From Thalassiosira profunda (lineage: Eukaryota > Bacillariophyta > Thalassiosirophyceae > Thalassiosirales > Thalassiosiraceae), in NCBI GenBank assembly GCA_036939355.1, contig JALLAP010000034.1, positions 1 to 27,459 of the forward strand: DNA of 27,459 bases, given 5' to 3'. Below are positions 1-8,628 of the stretch, piece after piece. The position numbers and the translations under genes are program-made. The notes under the pieces are model-generated. The model worked only from the letters and a program-made list of their open reading frames with translations, was not told the origin of the DNA and searched no databases. The number at the start of each line of letters is the position of its first letter. Position 1 is the stretch's first letter.

Positions 1-894
1 ATGATCAACTTCCTGGCCGGCGGCGTCTCCGGAGCCGTCGCCAAGACCTGCACCGCCCCCATCGAGCGCGTCAAGCTCCTCATCCAAACCCAGGACGCCA
101 ACCCCAAGATCATCAGCGGGGAGGTGGCCCGGTACACCGGCATCGTCGACTGCTTCACGCGCGTGGCCAAGGAGCAGGGCATCGGGGCCTTCTGGCGCGG
201 AAACGCCACCAACATCATCCGGTACTTCCCCACCCAGGCCTTCAACTTCGCCTTCAAGGACGGGATCAAGTCCCTCTTCCCGAAGGCGGACAAGAACACG
301 GAGTTCGCCAAGTTCTTCGCCATCAACATGGCCGCCGGTGGTTTGGCCGGCGCCGGATCCCTCTGCATCGTGTACCCCCTCGATTACGCCCGGACCCGCC
401 TCGCCTCCGACGTCGGAACGGGAAAGCAGCAGTTCAACGGCCTCCTCGACTGCCTGAAGAAGACGGTGGCCTCCAGCGGCGTCGGCGGCCTGTACAACGG
501 AATCGGGGTCTCGGTCGTCGGCATCATCCCCTACCGCGGAGTCTACTTCGGTCTCTTCGACACCCTCTCGGGCCTCAACCCCTACCAGAAGGACCAGAAC
601 AACATCCTCCGCGCGGCGTCCAAGTTCGCCTGCGCGCAGGTCTCGGCCATCTCGGCCGGGTACGCCTCGTACCCCTTCGACACGGTCCGCCGTCGCCTCC
701 AAATGCAGTCGGAGAAGCCGCAGGAGGAGTGGGTGTACAAGGGCACGGCCGACTGCTTCGCCAAGATCATGAAGGACGAGGGAACCTCCGCCCTGTTCAA
801 GGGCGCCGGCGCCAACGCCCTCCGTACGGTCGGAGCCGCCTTGGTGCTCGTGCTTTACTCTGAGATCACTGCGGCCTTCGGCAGCGGGAACTAA
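1..894 (+). CDS. Mitochondrial ADP/ATP carrier (AAC/ANT family)
   Basis: This 297-residue protein is a member of the mitochondrial carrier family, which exchanges cytosolic ADP for matrix ATP across the inner membrane. Three carrier repeats are visible through their signatures: PIERVK (residues 20-25), YPLDYARTR (second repeat) and YPFDTVRRR (third repeat). The AAC-typical block NIIRYFPTQAFNFAFKD and the substrate-site segment GIIPYRGVYFG are present. The AAC hallmark RRRMMM is replaced by RRRLQM at residues 230-235, which is unusual, so a divergent paralogue or another adenine-nucleotide carrier is possible. The first base of the window is the A of the ATG. AACs normally have about 10-20 more residues before the FLAGG-like start of helix 1, so an upstream 5' exon or start may lie outside the window. 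Single exon as seen; stop TAA at 892-894. Confidence 0.93.
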   Translation: MINFLAGGVSGAVAKTCTAPIERVKLLIQTQDANPKIISGEVARYTGIVDCFTRVAKEQGIGAFWRGNATNIIRYFPTQAFNFAFKDGIKSLFPKADKNTEFAKFFAINMAAGGLAGAGSLCIVYPLDYARTRLASDVGTGKQQFNGLLDCLKKTVASSGVGGLYNGIGVSVVGIIPYRGVYFGLFDTLSGLNPYQKDQNNILRAASKFACAQVSAISAGYASYPFDTVRRRLQMQSEKPQEEWVYKGTADCFAKIMKDEGTSALFKGAGANALRTVGAALVLVLYSEITAAFGSGN

Positions 895-1641
895 ATGCTG
901 GAGCCCGGTGGAGCGAGCTACAGAGAGGGTAAAGAATATTTTAGTGTGATGGATTCGGTGGACCAGAGTGGCGGGCGAAGTCGTTGGATATTGTTTGGTG
1001 GTGGAGGGAGAGGTCGTGTTGTGGACGAAAGCCGGGAGAAGAAAGACAACAATGGCATCGTGATGCAGGTGATTGTCAGGTATTTTCAAAGCCCACAATA
1101 ATCGAGTTGTTGGAGTGGGACGGCGAGTTGGCGAGATTCTCCTGGTATAATTGTTGGAGAATCGGAGGAGTTGTTCATAAAAGATTGATAGAAAATCTCC
1201 ACATAGAACCTCTGCCCGCCAAGTACCGGTAGGTAGATGCTGCACAGTGCTTCGAATTGCAACTTGGACCTTCGCACATAGGTCCGCCAAGTGCCTCGGG
1301 GCTCGATGAAAAGAAGGAGAAAAGGAGTGCAGAAGATCTTGATTCTTTCAAGAGGCCTTTTTCACGCACTGCCAGTCAAGAGACGGCACTGTGCATCAAA
1401 CTGTAGAACATAATCGAGACATGCAGCTAGATACATAATCAAGACATGTGGCTAGCTGGAAGAAGAGCCTGTGTGTTGTTCACCTTGTCACTTATTCGCC
1501 ATAGAATTTTACTCCTACACAGATTACATTCCTAAACCGACGGACCCGAAGACTCATTTAAACTCGTACCGAGACCCACAGAACATTTATCCTAACCGCA
1601 CCGGCGTTGCACTGTGTTACAGAGGCGTCGCATCAAGCACT
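895..1641. other. Intergenic / 3' flanks, no gene seen
   Basis: This interval lies between the convergent ends of the ADP/ATP carrier gene and the minus-strand acidic protein gene. It is visibly less GC-rich than the carrier gene. Only short overlapping reading frames without protein-like composition occur on either strand. I see no RNA gene or convincing repeat. It presumably holds the two 3' UTRs. Confidence 0.5.
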
Positions 1642-2173
1642 TCACTTCAACAAGTCCCCGAGGCAGCCGCAGAATGCCGGCACCTCTTCCGCGCTGCACA
1701 TCGGATCGGCATCCGTGGCGGCCGTGTGGTCCAGCGTGAGGTCCTCGTCCAGCGTCTCCGCCGCCTTGACGTTGATCGTCTTCACGCCCTTGGGGGCCTC
1801 CTCCACCTCCTTCGTCAGGTCCTCCGCCTCCTCCTTGGATGGCTCCTCCTTCACCGTCGACAGGGCCTCGGTGTCGACCGACGCGTCCTCGGCCGCGTCC
1901 TCGCGGGCCGCGTCTTCGCCTTCTGTCGGGGAGGGCGGGCGGTCCTCGCGATCTTCCATGATGGGATCGTCCTCCGGGGTCCGCTCGACGGTGGGCTCTA
2001 TCGAAATGGCGTCCTCCTTGGCCGCCTTCTTCTTGCCGCCGATCTTGAAGGCGGGCTTCTTCATCTTCCTGGGGACGGGGAGAGCAGGTGCTGGCGCGTG
2101 AGTCATCATTGGTGAACACTTCATCTCGAACAACGGCGGTGGCAACTACTCACATCATCTTCATGGAGACCAT
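1642..2173 (-). CDS. Acidic hypothetical protein, two exons
   Basis: I do not recognise this protein. The proposed model joins a 20-nt exon 1 (2173-2154, encoding MVSMKM plus two bases) to exon 2 (2068-1642) across an 85-nt intron (2153-2069) with donor GTGAGTAG and acceptor CCCCAG. The joined protein is about 148 residues. It has a Lys-rich start (KMKKPAFKIGGKKK), a long acidic Glu/Asp-rich middle and a short C-terminus with three Cys (MCSAEEVPAFCGC). No signal peptide or TM segment is seen. An alternative is an unspliced start further upstream in the exon 2 frame, but the GTGAGT/CAG pair and the Lys-rich continuation favour splicing. The opposite-strand frames over this region are low-complexity shadows. 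It is divergently arranged with the KOW-like gene at 2619. Confidence 0.6.
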
Positions 2174-2618
2174 CTTTGTGCTGCTACTACGAGTCAATAG
2201 GGAGGGCGCGCCGGGTGCTTTGAGGAGGACAGAGGTCAGAGGTGTCGATCGATGTGGATGGGGAATGGGGAAGTGGGGCGGCGGAGGTGTGCTTGGTGTG
2301 TGCGCGCCCGCCTGCGGGTGAAATTTGTGGCGATTTTCACCAGAAAGTCTTTCTTCCAGACGACGCGAGAATGTCTTCGCTGATCAAATACAATTCCTAC
2401 GTACTCCTCGCCGATTTAGAGACGGTCAGGCTTGGTCAAAGTAAGATGGTATCTGAGATCCATTTTGGCATCAAGTTTCAACCCACCAATAATTTCATTT
2501 TCAAACGCCCGGTCCTCAGCTAGCAGTGCTCCTCTCCGTAGTGTGGGCGGGGCTTGTACCTCTAGATGGCACCCGCTATCTACCGCAACAGTCGACGCCG
2601 ATAAATGAGGCGTTAGCC
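2174..2618. promoter_or_regulatory. Divergent intergenic region between the acidic protein and the KOW-like gene
   Basis: About 445 bp separate the two divergent starts and should contain both promoters and 5' UTRs. The reading frame of the plus-strand gene is open back to 2526, so part of this stretch could be coding if an upstream start is used. I see no clear TATA box or strong palindrome. Confidence 0.35.
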
Positions 2619-3716
2619 ATGCCACTGCTGCGGAAAGCGCGCGCGTCGCTGTCCAAATTTCGCCCGCTCCCCAAGCGGCGGTCGAGGAGGCTCCGCCGAC
2701 GCAATTGCAATTCGAGCGCTGATGGCCCAGTCCAAGAGTCGGCATCGCCAGCCACTGCCCCTGGACCCTCGAAGTACAAAGATGAGCATGGAATGTCCTC
2801 CGCGAGCGACGGGATGTTCGAGGAGGGGCGGGGAGCACATGCCGCCTTCCAGAAGGATGAGCATGATGTTCACGTTATATGCACTGGAGAGGTATACACA
2901 TCATTGACTGGCGGGAAATTGAGCCCGTCCAAACTATTGCTCCCTGCAAACGACATTCATGATTCCATCCAAAGTGTGGAGACGGTGGACACCGAGGACT
3001 CAGCAGCATCGCAGGATTTGAACGGTCCAACGGCAAACGAAGAACGGGAGGGGGAATACAATGACTTCCTTCTCTACTTAGCCTCCCCAGATTCTCTTGC
3101 CGGCAAACCAGACCAATCTATAATATTGGATCTAGAGAAAGGCAACGTTGAGCAGCGAGAGACAAACAAAGGCAGCTTGGGAGAGCCTGCGCAACAGATT
3201 GAATCAGATTGTATTGCACTTAAGAGCACCGACGGCAGAGCCTCTCCATCAAAAGAAGGCGCAGTCGAAATAGCTTGCAAGAAAACGGCATCTCCTCGAA
3301 GTGGCTTTGCAATAGGCGATCGCGTAAAAGTGACGAAGGGGGGCCACAAGCGCTACGGCCTGCGAGGGATCATCGAAAAACAGACGGCTTGTTATGTGCA
3401 TTTCAGAGAAGAGGGCACCGGCGCCAGCATCAAGATCAAGCCACAGAGCCTTGCACTTGTAGACAGATGTGGCGAAACAATCGCAGTTGAGACTGGATCG
3501 CATGCGGCAGGAGCAACTCCGCAGAAACCAGCCGATTTTCCACTCGGCGGCTGTGTCAAAGTGATACCGACGCATCGCAAGCATGAAGGACGGGAGGGCA
3601 AAGTGCAAAGGCACACCAAATGCTTCGTGGTCGTTCGTTTTACGAATGCGCGTGACGATGTACGGATATCACCCAAATTTCTCGTGCGCTGTGCTCAAGA
3701 GCAACAAACTAATTGA
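2619..3716 (+). CDS. Basic N-terminus protein with two C-terminal KOW-like repeats
   Basis: This single-exon gene encodes about 365 residues from the ATG at 2619; the frame is open from 2526, giving 396. I chose 2619 because it opens with a basic, nuclear-localisation-like stretch (KRRSRRLRRR) right after a short hydrophobic lead. The middle is Ser/Glu-rich and probably disordered. The C-terminus has two related modules, about residues 229-280 and 307-358. Each has the pattern GxxVKV..., a Gly-containing turn (YGLRGIIEK and HEGREGKVQ), then V[HV].F and a final IxPxxL/IxPKFL. This resembles KOW/Tudor-like SH3 barrels that bind RNA or chromatin proteins, as in Spt5. That assignment is inferred from the pattern only. 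Codon use is clearly less GC-rich than in neighbouring genes. Confidence 0.68.
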   Translation: MPLLRKARASLSKFRPLPKRRSRRLRRRNCNSSADGPVQESASPATAPGPSKYKDEHGMSSASDGMFEEGRGAHAAFQKDEHDVHVICTGEVYTSLTGGKLSPSKLLLPANDIHDSIQSVETVDTEDSAASQDLNGPTANEEREGEYNDFLLYLASPDSLAGKPDQSIILDLEKGNVEQRETNKGSLGEPAQQIESDCIALKSTDGRASPSKEGAVEIACKKTASPRSGFAIGDRVKVTKGGHKRYGLRGIIEKQTACYVHFREEGTGASIKIKPQSLALVDRCGETIAVETGSHAAGATPQKPADFPLGGCVKVIPTHRKHEGREGKVQRHTKCFVVVRFTNARDDVRISPKFLVRCAQEQQTN

Positions 3717-3787
3717 GTAGATATGACATTCCCAGCAGTTCGATGTTCGTGTGTTAATCTCTGGCAACTGTCTCCCGTTAGAATTGA

Positions 3788-5671
3788 TCATGCGCGCTCC
3801 ACCTCGTGCAAAACGGTCGACGATATCCATTGCTGCACGTCAAAGTTGCTGATACTCCCATCTTCCTCCAGTAGTCGTTCTTCTTCGATGAACTCTCCCA
3901 GGGCCGCTTTGTCCTTCAAGTAGTGAATCCGGGCACGCATCTTCTTGGAAAACAGCCTCGCGTAGCCCGACGGAAACCACCACGGCATGGCCACAACGTA
4001 CATCGCCCGAATCCGCAGAGGGAAACATCCCTGAGCCTTGGCCAGATGCTTGTGCAGGCGCTTGGGCACATTCCTCCTCGTGACTCCGGCCAGATCCAGC
4101 ACGATCGATATGCCCTTGGCCGGATCCAGCGTGTTCCGTTCCATCACTTGCTGCAGAACGAACAAGATCGCCCGACTGGCATCCTCGTCGTCGCAGTGAT
4201 CGGATTCGGCGTAGTAGTTCGCCCCTTTGATGACGACCACCGCTGACCCATCCTTCGCCACGAGTTCTTCGGGGGCAACGATCAAGCGGTGTTTCAGTAT
4301 CAGCGCCAGCTTGGGGTCGCGGCTCAGGAGGAGGTTGTCGCATAAGTACTTCTTCTCCGATTGGAACGTTCGATTGGCACGGAAGCGGTCCGCGGCGCGG
4401 TTCACGTCGGGCTTCCACCGGAGGTACCGACGAAGGGCGTCATTGGACACATCGCCGTTGGCATCCGCAGACAACGCCTCTCGCAGCGATTCCGTCAGAA
4501 ACCCAAAGGCCTCGCTCTCAGTGGAGTCGAGAAAGCCGAAGGACAAGCTGTCCTGAGACGCGGGCGAGATGCCGTTGTAGTGTCCATCGAACGCCCGCAC
4601 GAGGGGCGGTGAGGAGGGCGGTTCCTGCTCCTCTTCCAGCGGAACGTCCAGGTCCACGTCCTCCATTGAGATCGAGTCCATCCTCGACGAAAGCTGAGTC
4701 AGATACTGCCCCCTTTCCCGCTTTGTCGGCGATCCCTCCTCGCCAGAGAGGGATTCTGCCACCCCAAGATCCTCGTCGCAGACCACGATGCCAGGCGTTG
4801 GCATGGCATCATCCTCCGGTGGCGGCGGCGGCACATCATCGTTGGCAGGAACGCTTTCAGTATCGCCACATTGTTCTCCTCCTCCTGTCGCATCTTTCTC
4901 GTCTTCCGAGCGAGCGACCTCTCCAGCAGATTGCGCCATTGCTTTCGCATCATCCGCCGATGCTGCTTCAGCTTGCGTCTGCTCCTGCACGGTGTCTTTG
5001 CACTCTAATTTGGTCTCCGGCAGATCTATTTTGGGGGAGGGCTCACTGGTATCCACGCTCGAAGCCGGCACTCCCTCAACAGGAGAGCCATTCACATTGG
5101 AATCGACACCCCCCGTTGCACACGCAGGCTCGTCATCGTCGTCTACTGCCTCGGTGGACGGTGCATGCACCTCCGGAGGTCCTCCATCGCCGGACGAGCC
5201 ATTTGCCTCGCACAAAGGCACATCTGGTGCACCGCTGACTTCCTCCTTTTCAACAATGCCGTTGTCCACGACAGGTTTTGCGTCCCCCGTTTCACCGCCA
5301 TGCCCATCATCAGCAGCTGAAGTTTCATCGGCGGGCGGGGCTGGTGCACCATCCAACAACTTCTCCGGTGCATCAGCCCCGGTGCCCTTGCCAGGCAGAT
5401 TAGCGTCCCCTGCGCCTGCATCGCGCCCCCCGATTTGCAACTCGTCCTTTGCCGGCACTATCACTGCAGCAGTCCGCTCCTCGTCGCCCGCACCGACGCT
5501 GCGGGCCTCGGCCGAGGACGACGGCGGCACCTCGCGGCGGCCGCAGTACTGCTTCTTGCCGGGCGCGCCGCCGGGAGCGTTGCCACCGCCGCTGCCCGAG
5601 GCGGCTGCGGCTGCGGCGCCGCGCCCCCCGGCCTTCTTCTTTTTGTTGGCGCCCCTCTTCTTCTTCCCCAT
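3788..5671 (-). CDS. CRAL-TRIO (Sec14-like) domain protein
   Basis: The protein is 627 residues from the ATG at 5671, chosen because the translation there begins MGKKKRGANKKKKAGG and the upstream frame is low-complexity. Residues 1 to about 385 are a low-complexity region: Lys-rich, then Ala/Gly-rich, then long acidic and Ser/Pro-rich. The folded part is C-terminal. A CRAL-TRIO N-like helical segment lies at about 395-455 (RYLRWKPDVNRAADRF), followed by the lipid-binding lobe at about 465-610 with VVVIKG, ISIVLDLAGVT, IRAMYVVAMPWWF and the gate-like FSKKMRARIHYL. Sec14-family proteins bind and exchange phosphoinositides or other hydrophobic ligands at membranes. The order N-lobe then lipid lobe and the spacing match the family. 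The long disordered N-terminus is unusual for small Sec14 proteins. It shares a 138-bp divergent promoter with the LAMTOR2-like gene. Confidence 0.85.
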   Translation of the reverse strand: MGKKKRGANKKKKAGGRGAAAAAASGSGGGNAPGGAPGKKQYCGRREVPPSSSAEARSVGAGDEERTAAVIVPAKDELQIGGRDAGAGDANLPGKGTGADAPEKLLDGAPAPPADETSAADDGHGGETGDAKPVVDNGIVEKEEVSGAPDVPLCEANGSSGDGGPPEVHAPSTEAVDDDDEPACATGGVDSNVNGSPVEGVPASSVDTSEPSPKIDLPETKLECKDTVQEQTQAEAASADDAKAMAQSAGEVARSEDEKDATGGGEQCGDTESVPANDDVPPPPPEDDAMPTPGIVVCDEDLGVAESLSGEEGSPTKRERGQYLTQLSSRMDSISMEDVDLDVPLEEEQEPPSSPPLVRAFDGHYNGISPASQDSLSFGFLDSTESEAFGFLTESLREALSADANGDVSNDALRRYLRWKPDVNRAADRFRANRTFQSEKKYLCDNLLLSRDPKLALILKHRLIVAPEELVAKDGSAVVVIKGANYYAESDHCDDEDASRAILFVLQQVMERNTLDPAKGISIVLDLAGVTRRNVPKRLHKHLAKAQGCFPLRIRAMYVVAMPWWFPSGYARLFSKKMRARIHYLKDKAALGEFIEEERLLEEDGSISNFDVQQWISSTVLHEVERA

Positions 5672-5809
5672 GTTGCAGAGCAAGTTGTGGTGCACCGCCG
5701 AGCGACGAGCGAGGAGCAGGAGCTGGCAGAGTGCCCACGAAAATCCAAAATCCAGATCTTTTGCAAGCCCACTTTCACAGGCTCCACGGCCCATCAAGTT
5801 GCAGCGACC
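5672..5809. promoter_or_regulatory. Compact bidirectional promoter (CRAL-TRIO gene / LAMTOR2-like)
   Basis: Only 138 bp separate the start codons of the two head-to-head genes, so both promoters and 5' UTRs must share this interval or overlap coding sequence. The bounds rest on the chosen ATGs on each strand. No TATA box is evident. Confidence 0.5.
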
Positions 5810-6570
5810 ATGATCCGCTCGCGCTCCATCCCCGCCGTCCTCTCCCGCGCCACCGGCGACGGCGTCCACGCCGTCCTGCTGGTCGACGCCGCCGGCGAAC
5901 TGCTGGGGAGCTGCGGCGCCCCTCCCCCGGTGCACCCATCATCACCTGACGACGTCGCCAACAATGGCACCGGCGGGGACAAGGCCCGCTGGCCATTGGA
6001 CGCCGCGTCCATCGGCGCCTTGGTGGCGGAGGTCGCGGGCGATTACCGCCGGATGGGGGAGGAGCTGCTATTGTTGGACCCGCAGTACGATTCGCAGCGG
6101 CGGGCGAGTGGTGGGAATGGGGGCGGCGCAGAGGAGGGGGGATCAAACGAGGGAGCGCAGCAGTCGGAGGGGGGTGCGGTGGGGGAAGGAGAGGGGGAGA
6201 TGGGCGACGAGGGGGGAGCGTCGGTGGGGGCGGGGGACAAGGAGGGCAAGAAGGGGGGTTCGGATGCGGGGACGAACCTGAAGAGTCTCGTGATCGAGCT
6301 GGATCATGTGAGTGCATGATGCGTGGCATGGTGCCTTTGCAGCTTGCTGTTTAGCATCTTGCAATTCTTGATGGGTTTGTTTCTTATCCTTGCTATGGCC
6401 AACACGTGTACTTGCAAACTACTGAATAGGGAAACGTCGGCGTGGCATCGGCCGGCCCTGGATTTTACGTCATCGCCCTCGCCGATTCGGAAGTGCAGCA
6501 CGGGGCTTTGTCGGGGAGGTTACGCTCGCTGGGTGCGCATGTGGGGGAGGCCCTCTCGCAGCTGGATTGA
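5810..6570 (+). CDS. LAMTOR2: LAMTOR2-like Ragulator subunit (roadblock/LC7 fold) with acidic insert
   Basis: LAMTOR2 is a roadblock-fold subunit of the Ragulator complex, which anchors Rag GTPases and TORC1 on lysosomal or vacuolar membranes. Exon 1 is 5810-6307 (166 codons) and exon 2 is 6430-6570, with a 122-nt intron (donor GTGAGTGC at 6308, acceptor AATAG ending 6429, phase 0). The protein is 212 residues against about 125 in animals. The start MIRSRSIPAVLSRATGDGVH matches the animal LAMTOR2 beginning, followed by the strand AVLLVDAAGELLGSCG and a helix at about 63-88. After the insert come paired strands LKSLVIELDHGNVGVASAG, FYVIALAD and a C-terminal helix to LSQLD. Residues about 91-155 are a Gly/Glu-rich insertion lying in the loop between helix and strand. 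Without the intron, exon 1 stops four codons later and half of the fold is lost, which supports the splice. Confidence 0.85.
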
Positions 6571-6718
6571 GTATCGTGTATGTGTTGTGTTCATTTTGCA
6601 ATGCATTAATGTTAGAACGAATGTCTTGGAAATGCCGCTTGCGTCAAATGTGAGTCTGCTCTATGACCTTTCCATGCCGCTTGCATATCCTCCTTCTCAC
6701 ATTGAACGATAAAGATTT

Positions 6719-8101
6719 CTATTGTTGCTCTTCTGTGCACACTTGGCCGTGGTGGCTCAGACGGAGGATAGATTGTGAGCCCGCATCGAGCTTGACATAG
6801 AATTGGTCAACCATATGCTCGTACGCATCGGCGGTTACCATCACTGCCGTGGCATCAACTTTCCGTCCTCGCAGGGGAGGGTCGCAGCCCATCCGGGTGA
6901 GAGTGTCGTTGTGGCTGGAGACGATGACCAATCTTGCACCGACAGCCGCTGCATTCTCGGCCTTGGTTATGAAATCGCATTCGCCCCGAAGGCATAGCAC
7001 CGCAGTGGTGTTCGCCACTTCCTGCCCTTCGAATCCCGCCTGGTCGCAGCAGTGGGCGTCTCCGCCAACAGCGGTCGGAACTAGTACTGACCATTCGGCG
7101 TACGGGTCGACCCATGCACCAAATTCTCCTTGGACGTATTCGAACGAGGAGCCATCGTTGATAGAAAGCCTGCCATCGTAGATCAGCGACCGCTCAAAGG
7201 CCAAATCGTGCTGATGTACCGGGCTGCAGTACGATGGGTCACGATCGTTGCAGATGATGGGCACAAAGCGACCAATGAGGGAGTCGGACGATTCGGACAC
7301 CCTTCTGAGCGCTTGGACGAGATGGTTTCCGTCGTGTTTCGTGATCATCCCTGCGGAGAGGGCCAATTCGTTGGCATCCGGGCCGGAGGCATGGAAAAGC
7401 CCTTCCTCCGTGTTGACGAACAATACCCCGGCAGCCCCTGCATCGTGTGCAGCGAAGGCTTTTTCGCTGAACGTGCACCCTCCACGCATGGTCACCACAA
7501 CGGTTGCTTCGTCGATTCCATCAGCGTTCTCAAGAAGTGGATGGCCTGAATCGTCGCACATGTTGAGGGGAGATGCGAGCACAAATTTGACTGCGGTAGA
7601 TGGCGCGGACCACCAAATTCCGTCCGGAAGTATTGCAGAGAGCCAGGGAATCCATTGATGTACAATCGTCCCCAGAAGGAGGAATAGTCGTCGCCTTGGT
7701 CGCGGTCAAAGTCAAGGACGCTGTACCGGCTGCAACGCTTGATGAGGAGAAAGAACTGTTGAGAGTGCAGTGTCCATTGATGGTCGCACTCACTCTGGAA
7801 GAAGCAATATCTGCTCGGCTGCTCTGGCCCTGTCGCTTGAGCCGCGCAGAACGGGGCTGTAGGACTGAGCCGGTGGAGCCTCGTCGGCGGTCACGATCAG
7901 TTGGGGTTCGTTGCGTGGCGTCGGTGCATCGAATCTAACTCTACCGCGGTGCCGGGGAGCTCTGTCGGCAGTAGCCCTGTTCAGGCCGTGCTTGCGGCGC
8001 ACTCTCCGCCCGCCGTAAAAGTCCCATCCGTCGTGATCAACCGACGCTGCCGACAAGGCGATGAGGCCGGCCAGGCAGACGAGGGCGACGGATGATACCA
8101 T
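6719..8101 (-). CDS. Secreted protein with two protease-associated (PA) domains; frame interrupted
   Basis: The start at 8101 opens with a signal peptide (MVSSVALVCLAGLIALSAAS), then a basic spacer. Exon 1 runs to 7794 and a GTGAGTGC donor follows. With the ACAG acceptor ending 7721 (73-nt intron), exon 2 begins in a frame reading DVLDFDRDQGDDYSSFWGRL and on to YFRTEFG near 7615. From about 7605 the protein-like frame is shifted by one and continues to the stop at 6719. Two PA modules follow: the first has VVVTMRGGCTFSEKAFAAHDAGAAGVLF, the second GEFGAWVDPY then AVLCLRGECDFITKAENAAAVGARLVIV. PA domains are non-catalytic lids or ligand-binding modules in vacuolar sorting receptors and proteases. 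No protease motif is seen. A downstream acceptor at 7695 (AAG) would restore one frame without a frameshift. The protein would be about 430 residues. Confidence 0.68.
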
Positions 8102-8282
8102 TGCGCCGCGAGCAGACGTGTTAGACAGCCCCGACAACAGCAAAAATTCAAGTTTGATACAAAATTTGGAGTTGTTGCAAAAACTCAAGCAGTCAACCAG
8201 AGTCGATACGCAACAATTAAGCCCACCTGAGTCAAACGCAACAATTCGGCCCTGTGCCTCGTCCTGCGCTTGCGCCTGTAGG
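8102..8282. promoter_or_regulatory. Divergent promoter region (PA-domain gene / small membrane protein)
   Basis: About 180 bp lie between the chosen start codons. The stretch is AT-richer than its surroundings. A CTGTAG ending two bases before the ATG at 8283 could be a splice acceptor, so the plus-strand transcript may have a non-coding 5' exon here. Confidence 0.35.
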
Positions 8283-8485
8283 ATGAACGTCTACATCCTC
8301 CTTATTGTGATCTTCTCCGTCGCATTTGTGGCGCCAATTGCACGGTGAGTCGCTGTTCGGGGTGTTCTGAGAAAGCTTTTACTATGTCCACTCAACAAAC
8401 GTTCCTCTCCGTCCTCTTTTGTGGCGCCCGTAGGTGGCTCCACGTCAATTACTTTGCTTCGTGCGTGAGTGGGCGATCAAACTAA
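8283..8485 (+). CDS. Putative small single-TM protein, two exons
   Basis: A short gene is proposed from splicing. Exon 1 (8283-8344) starts MNVYILLIVIFSVAFVAPIA. Donor GTGAGTCG at 8345 pairs with acceptor CCCGTAG ending 8433 (89-nt intron). Exon 2 (8434-8485) continues in frame as RWLHVNYFASCVSGRSN before TAA. The product is 38 residues with one N-terminal hydrophobic helix and a short polar tail with one Cys. I do not recognise the family; it resembles in general shape the tiny ER, thylakoid or mitochondrial complex subunits, but no assignment is possible. Support is the canonical donor and acceptor and the hydrophobic run. A second GTGAGT at 8465 could act as another donor. It may equally be a chance frame. 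Confidence 0.35.
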
Positions 8486-8628
8486 AGAGGAGAGTGGCCG
8501 AGAGGAAGAGCAAATTTCAGCAAGAATTAGAGAATATTTTAGAGCAGTACGGAGAGTCGGGCGACGCGAGGATTTAGACTGATACTGCAGGTGTTGAAAT
8601 GAGAGAAGGGGTGGTAGACTGATTATCT

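Noticed and set aside
1607..2101. Plus-strand Ser/Ala-rich frame of 164 codons opposite the acidic protein gene
   Set aside because: It is the antisense of an acidic low-complexity gene; the minus strand has a canonical intron and protein-like ends.
4788..5813. Long plus-strand Ser/Ala/Pro-rich frame opposite the CRAL-TRIO gene
   Set aside because: It mirrors the low-complexity N-terminal half of the minus-strand gene and has no domain; the minus strand carries a recognisable CRAL-TRIO domain.
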